Assembly: GCF_904846065.1 (NCBI RefSeq)
Contig: NZ_CAJGZV010000001.1
Span: forward strand, 1,922,001 to 1,986,000
Reading direction: 5' to 3'
Length of the DNA: 64,000 bases
DNA from: Psychrobacter immobilis
GTDB taxonomy: Bacteria; Pseudomonadota; Gammaproteobacteria; Pseudomonadales; Moraxellaceae
The notes beneath the pieces are model-generated. The model did no database searches, was not told the origin of the DNA, and was given only the letters and a program-made list of their open reading frames with translations. Positions 1 to 9,101 of this stretch are shown here, piece after piece; positions within the stretch are counted from its first letter, which is position 1; every line of letters starts with the position of its first letter. The translations under genes were made by a program, and so were the position numbers.

Positions 1-448
1 TGTCTTGGCAGTTGATCAATTACGTCGCTTTGGTATTACACCACGTGTCGCACTAGTTTCTCATTCTAACTTTGGCGCTTCAAATCGCACCAGTGCTGTC
101 AAGATGCGCAAGGTATATGAACTGCTGACAGATATGAATGTAGACTTTGAATTTGACGGCGAGATGCAAGGTGACGCCGCGCTGAACGAACACATTCGTT
201 TAAACAACATGCCATCAAGTCCGTTAAAAGGTGCTGCAAATCTGCTCATCTTACCAACACTTGACGCCTCAAATATTGCCTTTAATTTACTCAAGACAGC
301 AACTGGTAGCGCCTCTATTGGTCCTATTTTATTAGGTACTAGCAAACCGGTACATATTCTCACACCATCAGCAACTGCACGTGGTATCGTCAATATGACT
401 GCTCTTTCCGTTACTGAAGCTCAAGATTTGGCGAGCGAAAATCAGTAA
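1..448 (+). CDS. maeB: NADP-dependent malic enzyme, C-terminal part (partial)
   Basis: This is the 3' end of a gene that begins before the window; the frame is already open at base 2. The 148 visible residues match the phosphotransacetylase-like C-terminal domain of the large MaeB-type malic enzymes (oxaloacetate-metabolism, malate to pyruvate plus CO2 with NADPH). Recognisable pieces are PRVALVSHSNFGAS, FDGEMQGDAAL and a closing ILTPSATARGIVNMTA segment. In this family the domain has a regulatory, not catalytic, role in binding acetyl-CoA; that is family knowledge. A clear terminator follows at 529-567, so the gene ends its transcription unit. A second malic enzyme of the other (NAD, MaeA) type lies at 2436-4118. 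Confidence 0.88.
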   Translation, partial: VLAVDQLRRFGITPRVALVSHSNFGASNRTSAVKMRKVYELLTDMNVDFEFDGEMQGDAALNEHIRLNNMPSSPLKGAANLLILPTLDASNIAFNLLKTATGSASIGPILLGTSKPVHILTPSATARGIVNMTALSVTEAQDLASENQ

Positions 449-486
449 TTCATCCTGCGCTACCTAGTAGTATGTGTTATCAAGAT

Positions 487-513
487 GGTCTCTATTATTC
501 ATTTATAGAGACC
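487..513. other. Hairpin after maeB
   Basis: A 10-base stem (GGTCTCTAT paired with ATAGAGACC) without a T-run. It lies just upstream of the real terminator and may stabilise the 3' end of the transcript. Confidence 0.4.
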
Positions 514-528
514 GTCTGCTATACTAAA

Positions 529-567
529 ACCAGTCAATGCTATTAAATAGCGTTGGCTGGTTTTTTT
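529..567 (+). terminator. Rho-independent terminator of maeB
   Basis: A 14-base stem with two G-U pairs (ACCAGTCAATGCTA against TAGCGTTGGCTGGT), a short AT loop and a run of seven T. It ends the maeB transcript and separates it from cca. Confidence 0.85.
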
Positions 568-654
568 GCTTGTTATACATTAGCTAAGACGCAACGTAGC
601 CTTATTCAATATCAGTCATCACTTGCTCAATAAAAATAAAAAATAGAGGCATTC

Positions 655-1842
655 ATGCAAATTTACCTTGTCGGCGGCGCGGTACGCGATCAACTGTTAG
701 CACGTCCTATTAAAGATAAAGATTTTGTCGTCGTTGGTGCAACTGTTGCAGAAATGCTTGATGCAGGGTTCCAACAAGTGGGTGCAGATTTCCCTGTATT
801 TTTGCATCCTAATAGCCATGAAGAATACGCACTGGCACGCACTGAACGCAAAGAAGGCTTGGGGTATAAAGGCTTTAGCGTACATGCCAGTCCTGATGTC
901 AGCTTAAAAGAGGATCTACAACGTCGAGACTTGACGATTAATGCCATGGCGATAGAAGTCACTAGCTTAACTGATGATACGCCAATCAACGGTGACGTCA
1001 TTGACTATTATGGTGGCATGGCTGATATAGAAAGCAAAACCTTGCGTCATGTATCAGGTGCATTTAGCGAAGACCCTCTACGAGTGCTTCGAACCGCTCG
1101 CTTCTATAGCCGTTATTATGATCTAGGTTTTGTCATTGCTGATGAAACTTTGATTTTGATGCGCCAATTGGTTGACTCTGGAGAGCTTGCGCATTTAAGT
1201 GCAGAGCGCATTTGGCAGGAATCTAGCCGTGCAACGATGCAGCTATCGCCGCAGGTATACTGGCAACAACTGTTTGAGATTGGTGCGCTCACAGAATATT
1301 TTGCTCCACTACATCAAGCTTGGGCTAATACTCAGATACGTGAAACGGTACAGACTGCGCTATATTTCGCAGGGCAAATGAAATTGAACTTGTCACAACG
1401 TTGGACGCTATTAATGAGTAGCCTTAATTCATTTTTATTTACCTCAGAACATACGAATGAAAACGTGAATAAAGCAGTCAATATAAAAGGTATCAATGAT
1501 ATAGGCAACGCCGCTAAGGTACCAAAGGCACACACTCAATTTTCGACTCTCTTCGCTCAGCAAGCCACAAAGCTAAGCACAATAAACCATTTAAGCGCGG
1601 CTGACAAAATTGACCTCATACAAACTTGCGGCGCTCATAAAGAGCCTGATAAGTTATCGCAGCTATTAGTGACCAGCCACGTGTTGCAATTGGCAATACA
1701 GCACCGTCAGATGATGCTAGCGCTGAATAGCTTTCATGCCATTAGTATGCAGGATATTGACTCAGCGCTAACAGGCCCTGCGATTGGTGCGGCATTACGA
1801 CAAGCCAGAATTGAGCACTTGCAAGTACGAAACCAATGTTAA
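655..1842 (+). CDS. cca: CCA tRNA nucleotidyltransferase
   Basis: Adds or repairs the 3' CCA end of tRNAs using CTP and ATP. The head domain is textbook class II: GGAVRD at residues 7-12, the metal-binding D21-K-D23, RRDLTINA at 90-97 and EDPLRVLR at 139-146. The N-terminal 200 residues follow E. coli Cca closely. After about residue 215 the similarity drops, and the HD phosphohydrolase region that E. coli Cca carries is not visible: no paired His-Asp motif where it should be. The protein is 395 residues, slightly shorter than the 412 of E. coli. It probably has nucleotidyltransferase activity only. The stop codon overlaps the first codons of an SDR remnant. Confidence 0.93.
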   Translation: MQIYLVGGAVRDQLLARPIKDKDFVVVGATVAEMLDAGFQQVGADFPVFLHPNSHEEYALARTERKEGLGYKGFSVHASPDVSLKEDLQRRDLTINAMAIEVTSLTDDTPINGDVIDYYGGMADIESKTLRHVSGAFSEDPLRVLRTARFYSRYYDLGFVIADETLILMRQLVDSGELAHLSAERIWQESSRATMQLSPQVYWQQLFEIGALTEYFAPLHQAWANTQIRETVQTALYFAGQMKLNLSQRWTLLMSSLNSFLFTSEHTNENVNKAVNIKGINDIGNAAKVPKAHTQFSTLFAQQATKLSTINHLSAADKIDLIQTCGAHKEPDKLSQLLVTSHVLQLAIQHRQMMLALNSFHAISMQDIDSALTGPAIGAALRQARIEHLQVRNQC

Positions 1843-2021
1843 GAAAATTTAAAAAGATGCAGCAACGCGATATCATTGACTCAATTCCTATGCAGCGTAT
1901 AGGTCGACCTGACGAGATTGCCCATCATGTGTTGTACCTAATACAGGCCAATTATATTACTGCTGAGATTATTACTGTTGATGGTGGTCGCAGCCTGACA
2001 TTGGCTGATGGTCATATTTGA
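1843..2021 (+). pseudogene. Remnant of a short-chain dehydrogenase (FolM/pteridine reductase-like)
   Basis: Immediately after the cca stop codon about 50 codons remain of the C-terminal end of an SDR-family reductase: IPMQRIGRPDEIAHHVLYL followed by YITAEIITVDGGRSL, the usual SDR tail that closes the NAD(P) fold. The Rossmann glycine motif and the catalytic Ser-Tyr-Lys are absent. An ATG at 1836, inside the end of cca in another frame, could open a 61-residue frame, but such a peptide could not be a reductase. I read it as the leftover of a folM-like gene after an internal deletion. The tail resembles dihydromonapterin/pteridine reductases, but this short piece cannot settle the subfamily. 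Confidence 0.65.
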
Positions 2022-2116
2022 TAGAAAAGTAGAGCATCATAAAAAATATCTTGATTACTATCTATCTTTTACTTGAAAAATTAAAAAATTCAGGTATCAT
2101 TGTCCGTCTAGCGTTA

Positions 2117-2193
2117 GGGCCCATAGCTCAGTTGGTTAGAGCAGAGGACTCATAATCCTTTGGTCGTAGGTTCAAGTCCTACTGGGCCCACCA
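2117..2193 (+). tRNA. tRNA with CAU anticodon, probably tRNA-Ile2 (lysidine)
   Basis: A complete 77-base cloverleaf including the encoded CCA: acceptor GGGCCCA paired with TGGGCCC, a D arm AGCTCAGTTGGTTAGAGCA, an anticodon loop CTCATAA and a T arm around GGTTCAAGTCC. The anticodon CAU could be elongator Met or Ile2. The acceptor has C4-G69 and C5-G68, which TilS uses to recognise Ile2, and the variable and T-arm sequence is like E. coli Ile2 rather than Met. I therefore lean to Ile2. A terminator follows directly. Confidence 0.92.
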
Positions 2194-2198
2194 TATTT

Positions 2199-2234
2199 AA
2201 ACCCTTATAAGCATTGGCTTGTAAGGGTTTTTTA
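2199..2234 (+). terminator. Terminator of the CAU tRNA
   Basis: AACCCTTATAAGC pairs with GCTTGTAAGGGTT around a four-base loop and runs into T6. It stands six bases after the tRNA 3' end. Confidence 0.88.
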
Positions 2235-2323
2235 TTGTCTAGAATTTAATAGAAAACAATCATTGAACTGTGCTGAAGAATCGGTAAAAGTAAACTTGGT
2301 AAACTAATGGATTGGATAGCAGT

Positions 2324-2372
2324 AAAAAAGGTTGCCAATACTATATGTAATATAGCGTTAGCAACCTTTTTT
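2324..2372. terminator. Bidirectional terminator, mainly for maeA
   Basis: AAAAAAGGTTGC and GCAACCTTTTTT are perfect inverted arms with an AT-rich centre that itself can fold. With an A-run on one side and a T-run on the other it works in both directions; it lies 64 bases past the maeA stop codon. Confidence 0.8.
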
Positions 2373-2435
2373 CATTTAGTTTTTTACTTAGATAATGTGC
2401 CTAATATTAGAATTTGTTATATCTAATTTCTAACA

Positions 2436-4118
2436 TTAGAAAGAAGTACGGCGATAATTACGATATTCAGGTAACCAAAAATTCGCTTTTAATCGACGTT
2501 GTAAATTCTCCGCTGTGATAGGTAGTGCTAGCTTATCTTGAGCCGCTTGCAATGCCACTGCATACGCTATTTTTTCACTGATCTCTCTGATCACCTTAAT
2601 AGGCGGTAGGATGGCACCAGGGGCTTTTTCGTATTCCATTGATATATCTGCAAGGGCTTGGCTTGCCGCCATGAGCATATTATCGCTGATACCCGTGGCC
2701 CGTGCTGCTAAAACACCCAGACCAATCCCGGGGAAAATATAGCTGTTATTACACTGAGAAACCTCGAAAGACTGACCTTCAAAAGTGGTATGAGGGAAAG
2801 GGCTACCTGTTGCAACAATTGCCTTACCCTTGCTCCAATTAGTCACTTCTTGCGGTGTCGCTTCCACACGAGACGTGGGGTTTGAAAGTGGTAATACAAT
2901 AGGATGCTCAGTATTAACACACAAGGATTCGATCACCTCTTGGGTGAACAGACCTTTTTGTCCACTGACACCAAACAATACGGTTATTTTTGCTTGTTTA
3001 ACCACTTGCGCTAAACCGAGTTTCTTACTTTTATCCCAGCTTTCAATAGCGGATTCTTTTTGTACTAACGGTTCTTGGAATTTTTGTAGCTCCGTCATGT
3101 TATCAGTAAGCAGGCCATAGCGGTCAACCATAAATACTTGGCTGCGAGCCTGCGCCTCCGTTAACCCTTCACGCTGCATTTGGCGAATGATATGTTCAGC
3201 AATACCGCAACCAGCAGACCCTGCGCCTAAAAATGCTATTTTTTGTTGGCTAAGCTTCTGACCTTTATTTAAGCACGCGGCAATCAAGGTACCGACTGAA
3301 ACCGCAGCAGTACCCTGAATGTCATCATTGAAGCAGCATAATTGGTCACGATATTTATTCAATAATGGTGTCGCATTCTCTTGGGCAAAATCTTCAAATT
3401 GTAATAATGCCTCTGGCCAACGACGTTTAACGGCTTGAATGAATAAGTCGACAAACTCATTGTACTCGTCACCAGAAATGCGTGGGTTTCTCCAACCCAT
3501 GTACATAGGGTCATCAAGTAGCTGTTGATTATTGGTACCAACATCCAATAAGATCGGTAAGCAATACGCAGGGCTAATACCACCACAAGCGGTATACAAA
3601 GCCAATTTACCAATGGGAATTCCCATACCACCAATACCTTGATCCCCTAGACCTAATATACGTTCGCCGTCAGTGACAACGATTACCTTCACGTTTTGCT
3701 TGGTGGCATTTTGCAGCATGTCATCAATTTTATGGCGCTCAGGATATGAGATAAACAAACCCCGTTTACGGCGATAAATTTGCGAGAATTTTTCACATGC
3801 TTGACCCACAGTTGGGGTATAAATGAGCGGCATGACTTCCTCAATGTGCTGCTCAATTAGATGGTGAAATAAAGTTTCATTGGTATCTTGGATGTTACGC
3901 AAGTAAATATGCTTATCCATATCATTAGTGAATGAGCGCAGTTGATGATAAGCGCGTAGTGATTGCTCTTCAATTGTCTCAATGTTATGAGGTAATAGCC
4001 CAGTTAAATTAAAGCTATCACGCTCTTCTGATGAAAAAGCACTGCCTTTATTTAGTAAAGGAGTCTCTAAAAGAGCGGGGCCTGCAACGGGAATATATAA
4101 AGGACGCTTGTTTGACAT
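2436..4118 (-). CDS. maeA: NAD-dependent malic enzyme
   Basis: Oxidative decarboxylation of malate to pyruvate with NAD, cytoplasmic. The 560 residues are close to the 565 of E. coli MaeA (SfcA) and colinear with it: the malic N-terminal domain with [14 protein letters not shown], the [19 protein letters not shown] segment that carries substrate and NAD contacts, [11 protein letters not shown], and the Rossmann GAGSAG (around residue 300). No PTA domain, unlike the maeB end at the window start. The ATG start at 4118 is preceded by a purine-rich AAGAAG. It is a single gene, with a bidirectional terminator beyond its stop and a long AT-rich spacer upstream. Confidence 0.95.
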   Translation of the reverse strand: MSNKRPLYIPVAGPALLETPLLNKGSAFSSEERDSFNLTGLLPHNIETIEEQSLRAYHQLRSFTNDMDKHIYLRNIQDTNETLFHHLIEQHIEEVMPLIYTPTVGQACEKFSQIYRRKRGLFISYPERHKIDDMLQNATKQNVKVIVVTDGERILGLGDQGIGGMGIPIGKLALYTACGGISPAYCLPILLDVGTNNQQLLDDPMYMGWRNPRISGDEYNEFVDLFIQAVKRRWPEALLQFEDFAQENATPLLNKYRDQLCCFNDDIQGTAAVSVGTLIAACLNKGQKLSQQKIAFLGAGSAGCGIAEHIIRQMQREGLTEAQARSQVFMVDRYGLLTDNMTELQKFQEPLVQKESAIESWDKSKKLGLAQVVKQAKITVLFGVSGQKGLFTQEVIESLCVNTEHPIVLPLSNPTSRVEATPQEVTNWSKGKAIVATGSPFPHTTFEGQSFEVSQCNNSYIFPGIGLGVLAARATGISDNMLMAASQALADISMEYEKAPGAILPPIKVIREISEKIAYAVALQAAQDKLALPITAENLQRRLKANFWLPEYRNYRRTSF

Positions 4119-4395
4119 AATGTAATCTTCTTATTAAAGGCATATGAGTGAAAGCCATACTGAGTGAAAGCTATGCTAGTGCTGCATTATACATAGCATC
4201 TACTGGTATTTAACAATAGATAACAAAATCATTTTGAATGAGCATGGCTCTAAAGGTGATGACACGAATACATTGACCTAGAAATATAGATATATTTAGC
4301 TTTTACCTTAAATTTTTATAAAAAAGGGTTTTTTATTATTGGGTGTTTTCTATGAGATTTCATACAATCAAAGCCGCTACCTTTATTGATGTCAC
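4119..4395. other. Upstream region of maeA, no gene seen
   Basis: AT-rich spacer without a credible open frame on either strand. It presumably holds the maeA promoter, but I could not single out one convincing -35/-10 pair. The right-hand part is occupied by the 107 bp repeat. Confidence 0.5.
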
Positions 4396-4502
4396 TATAG
4401 TCGATTCAATTTAAAAGTAGTACAAGGCAACCGAGTGTAGATGTATATTAAATACTTCAAGCGAGGCTAACGCTGTAATGCTTTTATAGTGGAATGACTA
4501 TA
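4396..4502. repeat. Palindromic intergenic repeat, copy 1 (about 107 bp)
   Basis: The element is bounded by imperfect terminal inverted repeats TATAGTCGATTCA and TGGAATGACTATA. Its interior shares the blocks TACAAGG, GAGTG, AAGCGAG and TGAC/TAAC with the copy at 46019-46126, in the same orientation and at the same spacing. It encodes no protein. Such repeats are probably miniature mobile or REP-like elements. This copy is the more degenerate of the two. Confidence 0.65.
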
Positions 4503-4583
4503 TTGACGGCGGTATTTATAGGAATTCTTGTTAAGCAGATAAGTAATCCGCCAATATGACTTTTATTGTCACTACGATATTTT

Positions 4584-5387
4584 TCAATTATTCAACGTAT
4601 CACTATCAATACGACCATCAACCAAATTAATCGTTCGATCACAAGATGCTGACAAGCGTGGATCATGGGTGACAAGCAATACCGCGCAATCACGTTCCTG
4701 ATTGACTTTTCGGAACAGCTCAAACACCTCCCCTGCCGTCACGGTATCCAGATTACCTGTAGGTTCATCAGCCAATAGCAATGCCGGTTCGGTTATCAAG
4801 GCGCGTGCAATCGCAACACGCTGTTGCTGGCCACCTGATAGCTCGTTAGGTTTACTGTCAGCGAAGCGCTCTAACCCAACCGCTGCCAGTAGCTCGCGCG
4901 CTTTTTGGATAGCAAGCTTATTTGGACGACCCCTTGTCAATGTTAGCGGCATTAAGATATTGTCTAATGCGCTAAACGCTTGAATCAGATGATGGAACTG
5001 AAAGACAAAGCCAATAGTACTGCCACGTAAAGCGGTGCGACCAGCATCATTCATAGCGCTGGTCGCTTGACCCAACAGATATAGCTCACCGCTGGTTGGC
5101 TGATCTAGTAACCCTAGTACATTTAGCAAAGTGCTTTTACCTGAACCAGAAGGACCAATCAGGGCAGCAAAGTCGTTAGTGCTGATGGTTAAGTCAATAC
5201 CGTGAAGCACCTCAATCTCATTAGGTTGACCGATGTTATAAGACTTTTTTAGTGCCTCTAAACGCAGAACTTCGTGAGATTGACTGGACATAGGAGTTGA
5301 CGTCTTATTAAAAGGATTGGCAGAAACATTGTTAAAGTCACTGTTAAAATCATTATTAAAAGTGTCGCTAGAATCATGATTAGACAT
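4584..5387 (-). CDS. ABC transporter ATP-binding protein (MacB/LolD type)
   Basis: ATPase of a tripartite export system. Counting from the ATG at 5387: Walker [10 protein letters not shown] at about residue 78, signature [15 protein letters not shown] at about 183, Walker [13 protein letters not shown] near 200-211 and the switch His in [14 protein letters not shown] is typical of the LolD/MacB/FtsE subgroup, which pairs with FtsX-type permeases. The first 30 residues are an Asn/Asp/Phe-rich low-complexity tail from short degenerate repeats; translation could instead begin at an ATG 32 codons later. The ATG at 5387 overlaps the permease stop by 8 bases, so the two are translationally coupled. 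The substrate is unknown. Confidence 0.88.
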   Translation of the reverse strand: MSNHDSSDTFNNDFNSDFNNVSANPFNKTSTPMSSQSHEVLRLEALKKSYNIGQPNEIEVLHGIDLTISTNDFAALIGPSGSGKSTLLNVLGLLDQPTSGELYLLGQATSAMNDAGRTALRGSTIGFVFQFHHLIQAFSALDNILMPLTLTRGRPNKLAIQKARELLAAVGLERFADSKPNELSGGQQQRVAIARALITEPALLLADEPTGNLDTVTAGEVFELFRKVNQERDCAVLLVTHDPRLSASCDRTINLVDGRIDSDTLNN

Positions 5388-6657
5388 AGCGAATAGCCAC
5401 CACTGGATCAAGTGCTGCTGCGCGCCGCGCTGGAATAGCAGCTGCTATCACACCAGTTAGCGTTGCTAACGACATAGTCACTAAGATTAGGTTTATCGAT
5501 ATGGGAATTGTAAATATGTCGGGCCCAAAAGTATTAAAAGACCAGACCAATACATAGCTGACACCACTACCGACAATCGAGCCTAGCAAGCCAAATATAG
5601 CCCCTTGAATTAAGAATATTCGTAGGATTTGCTGACGAGTTGCACCCATGGCTCGTAAGATACCAATCTCGCGCGTACGCTGAACCACACTGACCGACAG
5701 CACACTGGCAATGCCAAAAGCCACCGAGATCGCCACAAAAACGACAATCATATTGCTAGATAAACTTTGAGCCGTGAGACCACTCAGCAGTTGGGCGTTG
5801 GTTTCAATCCAGCTTTCTGCTTGCAATGAGGTCAAACGACCCACTTGTGCAGCGATTTCCTCCGCCTCAAAGATATCTTCAACCGTCAACTCAATGACTG
5901 TGATACCGCCCGGTAGGTTGAGTAATGACTGCGCTTGTTTTAGGTCTAGATACACGTAGCGCGCATCAAGCTCTCGTACGCCGAGCTCAAATATACCAGC
6001 GATATTGACTACAGCGCTGTTGCTACTAAGGTTGCTACCAAGGTTGTTACTCAAATTATTATTGCTGCTACTACTATCTTGACCTGTATCCAAACGTAAT
6101 TTGCTGCCGACCTCTACACCCAAATCTTTAGCCAGTTCACTACCAATCAATACATTATCTGCGCCCACTCGCAGCTCACCACTGATTAAGTACTCATCAA
6201 GTGGGATTATATTCTGATAGCGCGCCAAGTCAGTACCTACTAGTATCACCGACTCTAATGCCTCGCCACGCCGGACGAACCCAGGCCCAGACACGTTTGG
6301 CGATACGGCAGTTAACAAGGGCAGTTGATCTAGCGTGTCAGTGATTTGCTGCCAATTATTAATAGAACGCAGACGTTGTGGACGCTTGTCCTCTTGTATC
6401 AGTTGCAGTGTATCATCAGCAGACGGCGCTATTAGGTTGACTTCGTCTGGCGCTACTAAGCGAATATGTGCCTGACTGCCGAGGGTGCTGTCAATAAGGT
6501 TGGTCTGTAATCCTTGGATGAGTGCGGTGATAAATATAATAACGGCAACACCTATCGCTACTCCCAGAGTAATCATCAACGACTGTATGCGTCCCTCGCG
6601 TAAAAAACTGATGGCAATAGTGGCATCAATCCATAGTCTACCGAAAAAAGCCGTCAA
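5380..6657 (-). CDS. ABC transporter permease, MacB/FtsX family
   Basis: Membrane subunit of the exporter encoded with its neighbours. An N-terminal helix (around residues 25-48, LMITLGVAIGVAVIIFITAL) is followed by a large periplasmic domain and then three C-terminal helices (residues about 300-415), the MacB_PCD plus FtsX arrangement. It contains the typical FtsX piece QRTREIGILRAMGATRQQIL. A short Ser/Asn-rich run at about residues 195-218 comes from degenerate triplet-like repeats at 6003-6077. The start overlaps the stop of the adaptor gene by 4 bases and the end overlaps the ATPase gene, giving a tight three-gene operon. Confidence 0.9.
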   Translation of the reverse strand: MTAFFGRLWIDATIAISFLREGRIQSLMITLGVAIGVAVIIFITALIQGLQTNLIDSTLGSQAHIRLVAPDEVNLIAPSADDTLQLIQEDKRPQRLRSINNWQQITDTLDQLPLLTAVSPNVSGPGFVRRGEALESVILVGTDLARYQNIIPLDEYLISGELRVGADNVLIGSELAKDLGVEVGSKLRLDTGQDSSSSNNNLSNNLGSNLSSNSAVVNIAGIFELGVRELDARYVYLDLKQAQSLLNLPGGITVIELTVEDIFEAEEIAAQVGRLTSLQAESWIETNAQLLSGLTAQSLSSNMIVVFVAISVAFGIASVLSVSVVQRTREIGILRAMGATRQQILRIFLIQGAIFGLLGSIVGSGVSYVLVWSFNTFGPDIFTIPISINLILVTMSLATLTGVIAAAIPARRAAALDPVVAIRYV

Positions 6658-7895
6658 TTGACTGTCTCCGCTGCTTGGCTCTTATCCTTTACCGCCCTCA
6701 TCTTATCAGCATTAGGAGCGGTAAAAGGTGCTGCTTGAAGCGCGGTTCTCACTCTTTTTCCATCAGCCAGTGAGACTGTGGCATCAACCAATATCTCATC
6801 ACCTGCGCTCAGTCCTGAGAGCACCTCTGATGCTGATAGCCCGCGTAACCCTAATTTCACTACTCGACGTTGTATTTTACCATCACGCAATAATAATACT
6901 TCGGCGCTGTCTTCTTTAACATTGGCTAGTGCATCATTAGGAATGACTAAGGCTTTTGCGCGTTGATCCGTTTCGATATTCACTGATACCGTCATATCTT
7001 GACGCAAAAAATCAGGTACAGGATCGACGGACAATCTCACCTCTACTGTACCGCGTTGCGGATCTATACTTGGTGCAATGAAACTAATACGTACGGGGAA
7101 CGGTTTATCTGGATAGGCATCGGCAATAGCGACTGATGGTTGCTGCAAAGCCAATCGAGATAAATTACGTTCATCAAGCGGTACTCTTATTTCAGTCTTA
7201 CCATCGAGGGCAATAGTAAACAAGCTCTGACCTGGCTGTACCAAATCGCCTACCTCGACATTACGGGTCAGAATAGTGCCTGATACTTTGCTACGTACTT
7301 GCGCTTTATTGAGCTGAGCCTGCAATGCGGCGATACGAGCACGTAATAAATCTTCTTCAACACCACCAGAGGAGAGTGCATTCGCTCTCAGGCGTGCATT
7401 TTCAAGGTCATTGCGTGCTTGGGCTTGGGCTTGAATCGCTTGCTCCATTTCCTCATCAGAGATGGCCGAGATAGCAGCCAATTCGCGCCTGCGCTCGACA
7501 TTACGGTCAGCTTGCGCCAACGCTACTTCGGCATTGGTCAAGTCCACCACTGCTTGTGGACGAGTGCTACTAATCAATTCCGCCAACTCGGCTTCTGCTT
7601 GCCGCACTTGGGCTGCAACGTCATCGGAGCTTAGTACTAATAATAAATCTCCTGCAGCGACTTGTTCGCCTTCTGCTACCCGTCGCTCTAATACGACACC
7701 TGATATCTCGCTACCAATGTCAGTATTTGATACGGCAACGACCCGTCCAGTCGCTACGACCGTCTGCACCAAAGGCATCGAAGATATTCTATAGCTTGGT
7801 AATAGTGGTCCTTGCCACCAGCGAAAGGCAAAAAAGCCCGCAACAATGATGAGCAGTAGTGCGCTAACAATCAGTTTATAAGGAATAGCGCGCAA
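6654..7895 (-). CDS. Periplasmic adaptor (HlyD/MacA-like MFP) subunit
   Basis: First gene of the three-gene export operon. It has one N-terminal membrane anchor (residues about 7-27), then a split lipoyl domain (GSEISGVVLERRVAEGEQVAAGDLL and later VSGTILTRNVEVGDLVQPGQ), an alpha-hairpin between them rich in Ala, Glu and Arg (about 90-200), and beta-barrel and membrane-proximal domains after that. Adaptors of this class link an inner-membrane ABC permease to an outer-membrane channel; no TolC-like gene is in the window. The 413-residue length is usual. Substrate unknown. Confidence 0.9.
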   Translation of the reverse strand: MRAIPYKLIVSALLLIIVAGFFAFRWWQGPLLPSYRISSMPLVQTVVATGRVVAVSNTDIGSEISGVVLERRVAEGEQVAAGDLLLVLSSDDVAAQVRQAEAELAELISSTRPQAVVDLTNAEVALAQADRNVERRRELAAISAISDEEMEQAIQAQAQARNDLENARLRANALSSGGVEEDLLRARIAALQAQLNKAQVRSKVSGTILTRNVEVGDLVQPGQSLFTIALDGKTEIRVPLDERNLSRLALQQPSVAIADAYPDKPFPVRISFIAPSIDPQRGTVEVRLSVDPVPDFLRQDMTVSVNIETDQRAKALVIPNDALANVKEDSAEVLLLRDGKIQRRVVKLGLRGLSASEVLSGLSAGDEILVDATVSLADGKRVRTALQAAPFTAPNADKMRAVKDKSQAAETVN

Positions 7896-8228
7896 TGAGT
7901 TTCTCCCGTTCAGAACAAATACCTAGTACTTTACAGTTTCTACTAAATCCGATCGTTATGCGAGTTTACTGCAAAATTTTTTAGGTTTAAAATTATTTAT
8001 TAACTGAAAACTATCCTATTAGTATGGTTATATTTTGCATAGTTATATTAAAAATATTTGCTTCACTACAATAGTTAAGATGTAAAAAAACCCTTCTTGC
8101 TATTATTTATATAGCATGAAGGGTTTTTTTACTGCCGAATAAATCAGTGCGATATATACAAATTAAAAAGCCAAGTTGGTCATCAAATGCCTATCGCAAA
8201 GTCAGAATAATGGCTCAAGTGCTCAGAA
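7896..8228. other. Intergenic region between the export operon and hmuV
   Basis: AT-rich spacer without a credible gene. It holds the promoter side of the adaptor operon at its left end and, at 8084-8130, a strong bidirectional terminator. Confidence 0.6.
8084..8130. terminator. Terminator of the hmu operon (bidirectional)
   Basis: AAAAAAACCCTTCTTGCTAT and ATAGCATGAAGGGTTTTTTT form a 19-20 base stem with one mismatch and a T-run on both strands. It ends hmuSTUV transcription on the minus strand, about 100 bases past hmuV. Confidence 0.88.
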
Positions 8229-9086
8229 TCATATAAACACCAAACCATCTTCAGTTTGATGCACCTTAATATCAACATCATAAACATCGCTTAATTGCGA
8301 GCGTGTCATCACTTCACTAGGCGTTCCTTGTGCAACAACTTGTCCACCGCTTAATAGCACCACTTCATCAGTATAGCGATGCGCATGGGTCAAATCATGC
8401 AACACAACCAAGATACTTTTGCGTTGATGTCGCACCAAATTATGCAAATAATGCAGTAAAAAACGCTGATGGCGAATATCAAGATGATTGGTCGGCTCAT
8501 CAAACATCATGATTTTAGTGTCTTGCATTAGCGCCCTTACGATAGCCAAGCGCTGTTTTTCACCGCCTGATAAGGTTTGCACGCGGGCACTGACCAAACT
8601 TGATAACTCAAAATCTTGTAATAAACGTTGCGCGCGCTCAACATGATGGCTATTTGGGCGCTGATACCATGCAAGATTTGGCGAGACTCCTAACAGCGCA
8701 TAATCCAATACCGTTAATGGCAGCTCAAAACGCTCATGTTGTCCAACCCAAGCAATATGGCCATCATTCATGACCTCGTTGATTGGCTGACCGTAAATCG
8801 TAATGTGACCATCCGTTTTAAGCGCGGTTCCTGTGTGTTGACCTAAAACCGTATGCAGCAACGTGCTTTTACCTGCGCCATTTGGTCCGATAAAGGCGAC
8901 CAGCTTTTGGCTTGGCACGGTTAGTTTGTCTATCTTTAACAATGTTTTATGGCCATGCGAGATATGAATATCTTGCATCGACAACAGCTCGCCTGTATCA
9001 CTACTCTTGATATCACTACCATTTATACAACTGTCTCGACTCGCTAATGATGTCTTTGATGTAGCCGTAAAATACGAATGAAACAT
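8229..9086 (-). CDS. hmuV: Heme ABC transporter ATP-binding protein
   Basis: Powers heme import together with the FecCD-type permease directly upstream. From the ATG at 9086: Walker A GPNGAGKST at about residue 67, signature LSGGEKQRLAIVRAL, Walker B IMMFDEPTNHLD and the HDLTHAHR switch region. I chose the ATG at 9086 because GGAGAG stands seven bases before it; a TTG at 9101 also opens the frame but touches the permease stop codon. An inner ATG at 8978 would give the more usual length of about 250 residues but has a weak ribosome site. The gene follows the permease without a gap. HmuV rather than another siderophore ATPase is inferred from the linked hmuS and hmuT. Confidence 0.87.
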   Translation of the reverse strand: MFHSYFTATSKTSLASRDSCINGSDIKSSDTGELLSMQDIHISHGHKTLLKIDKLTVPSQKLVAFIGPNGAGKSTLLHTVLGQHTGTALKTDGHITIYGQPINEVMNDGHIAWVGQHERFELPLTVLDYALLGVSPNLAWYQRPNSHHVERAQRLLQDFELSSLVSARVQTLSGGEKQRLAIVRALMQDTKIMMFDEPTNHLDIRHQRFLLHYLHNLVRHQRKSILVVLHDLTHAHRYTDEVVLLSGGQVVAQGTPSEVMTRSQLSDVYDVDIKVHQTEDGLVFI

Positions 9087-9101
9087 AAACACTCTCTCCA
9101 A

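Noticed and set aside
61..393. A 110-codon minus-strand frame opposite maeB
   Set aside because: Antisense to a conserved malic enzyme domain; no motif or ribosome site.
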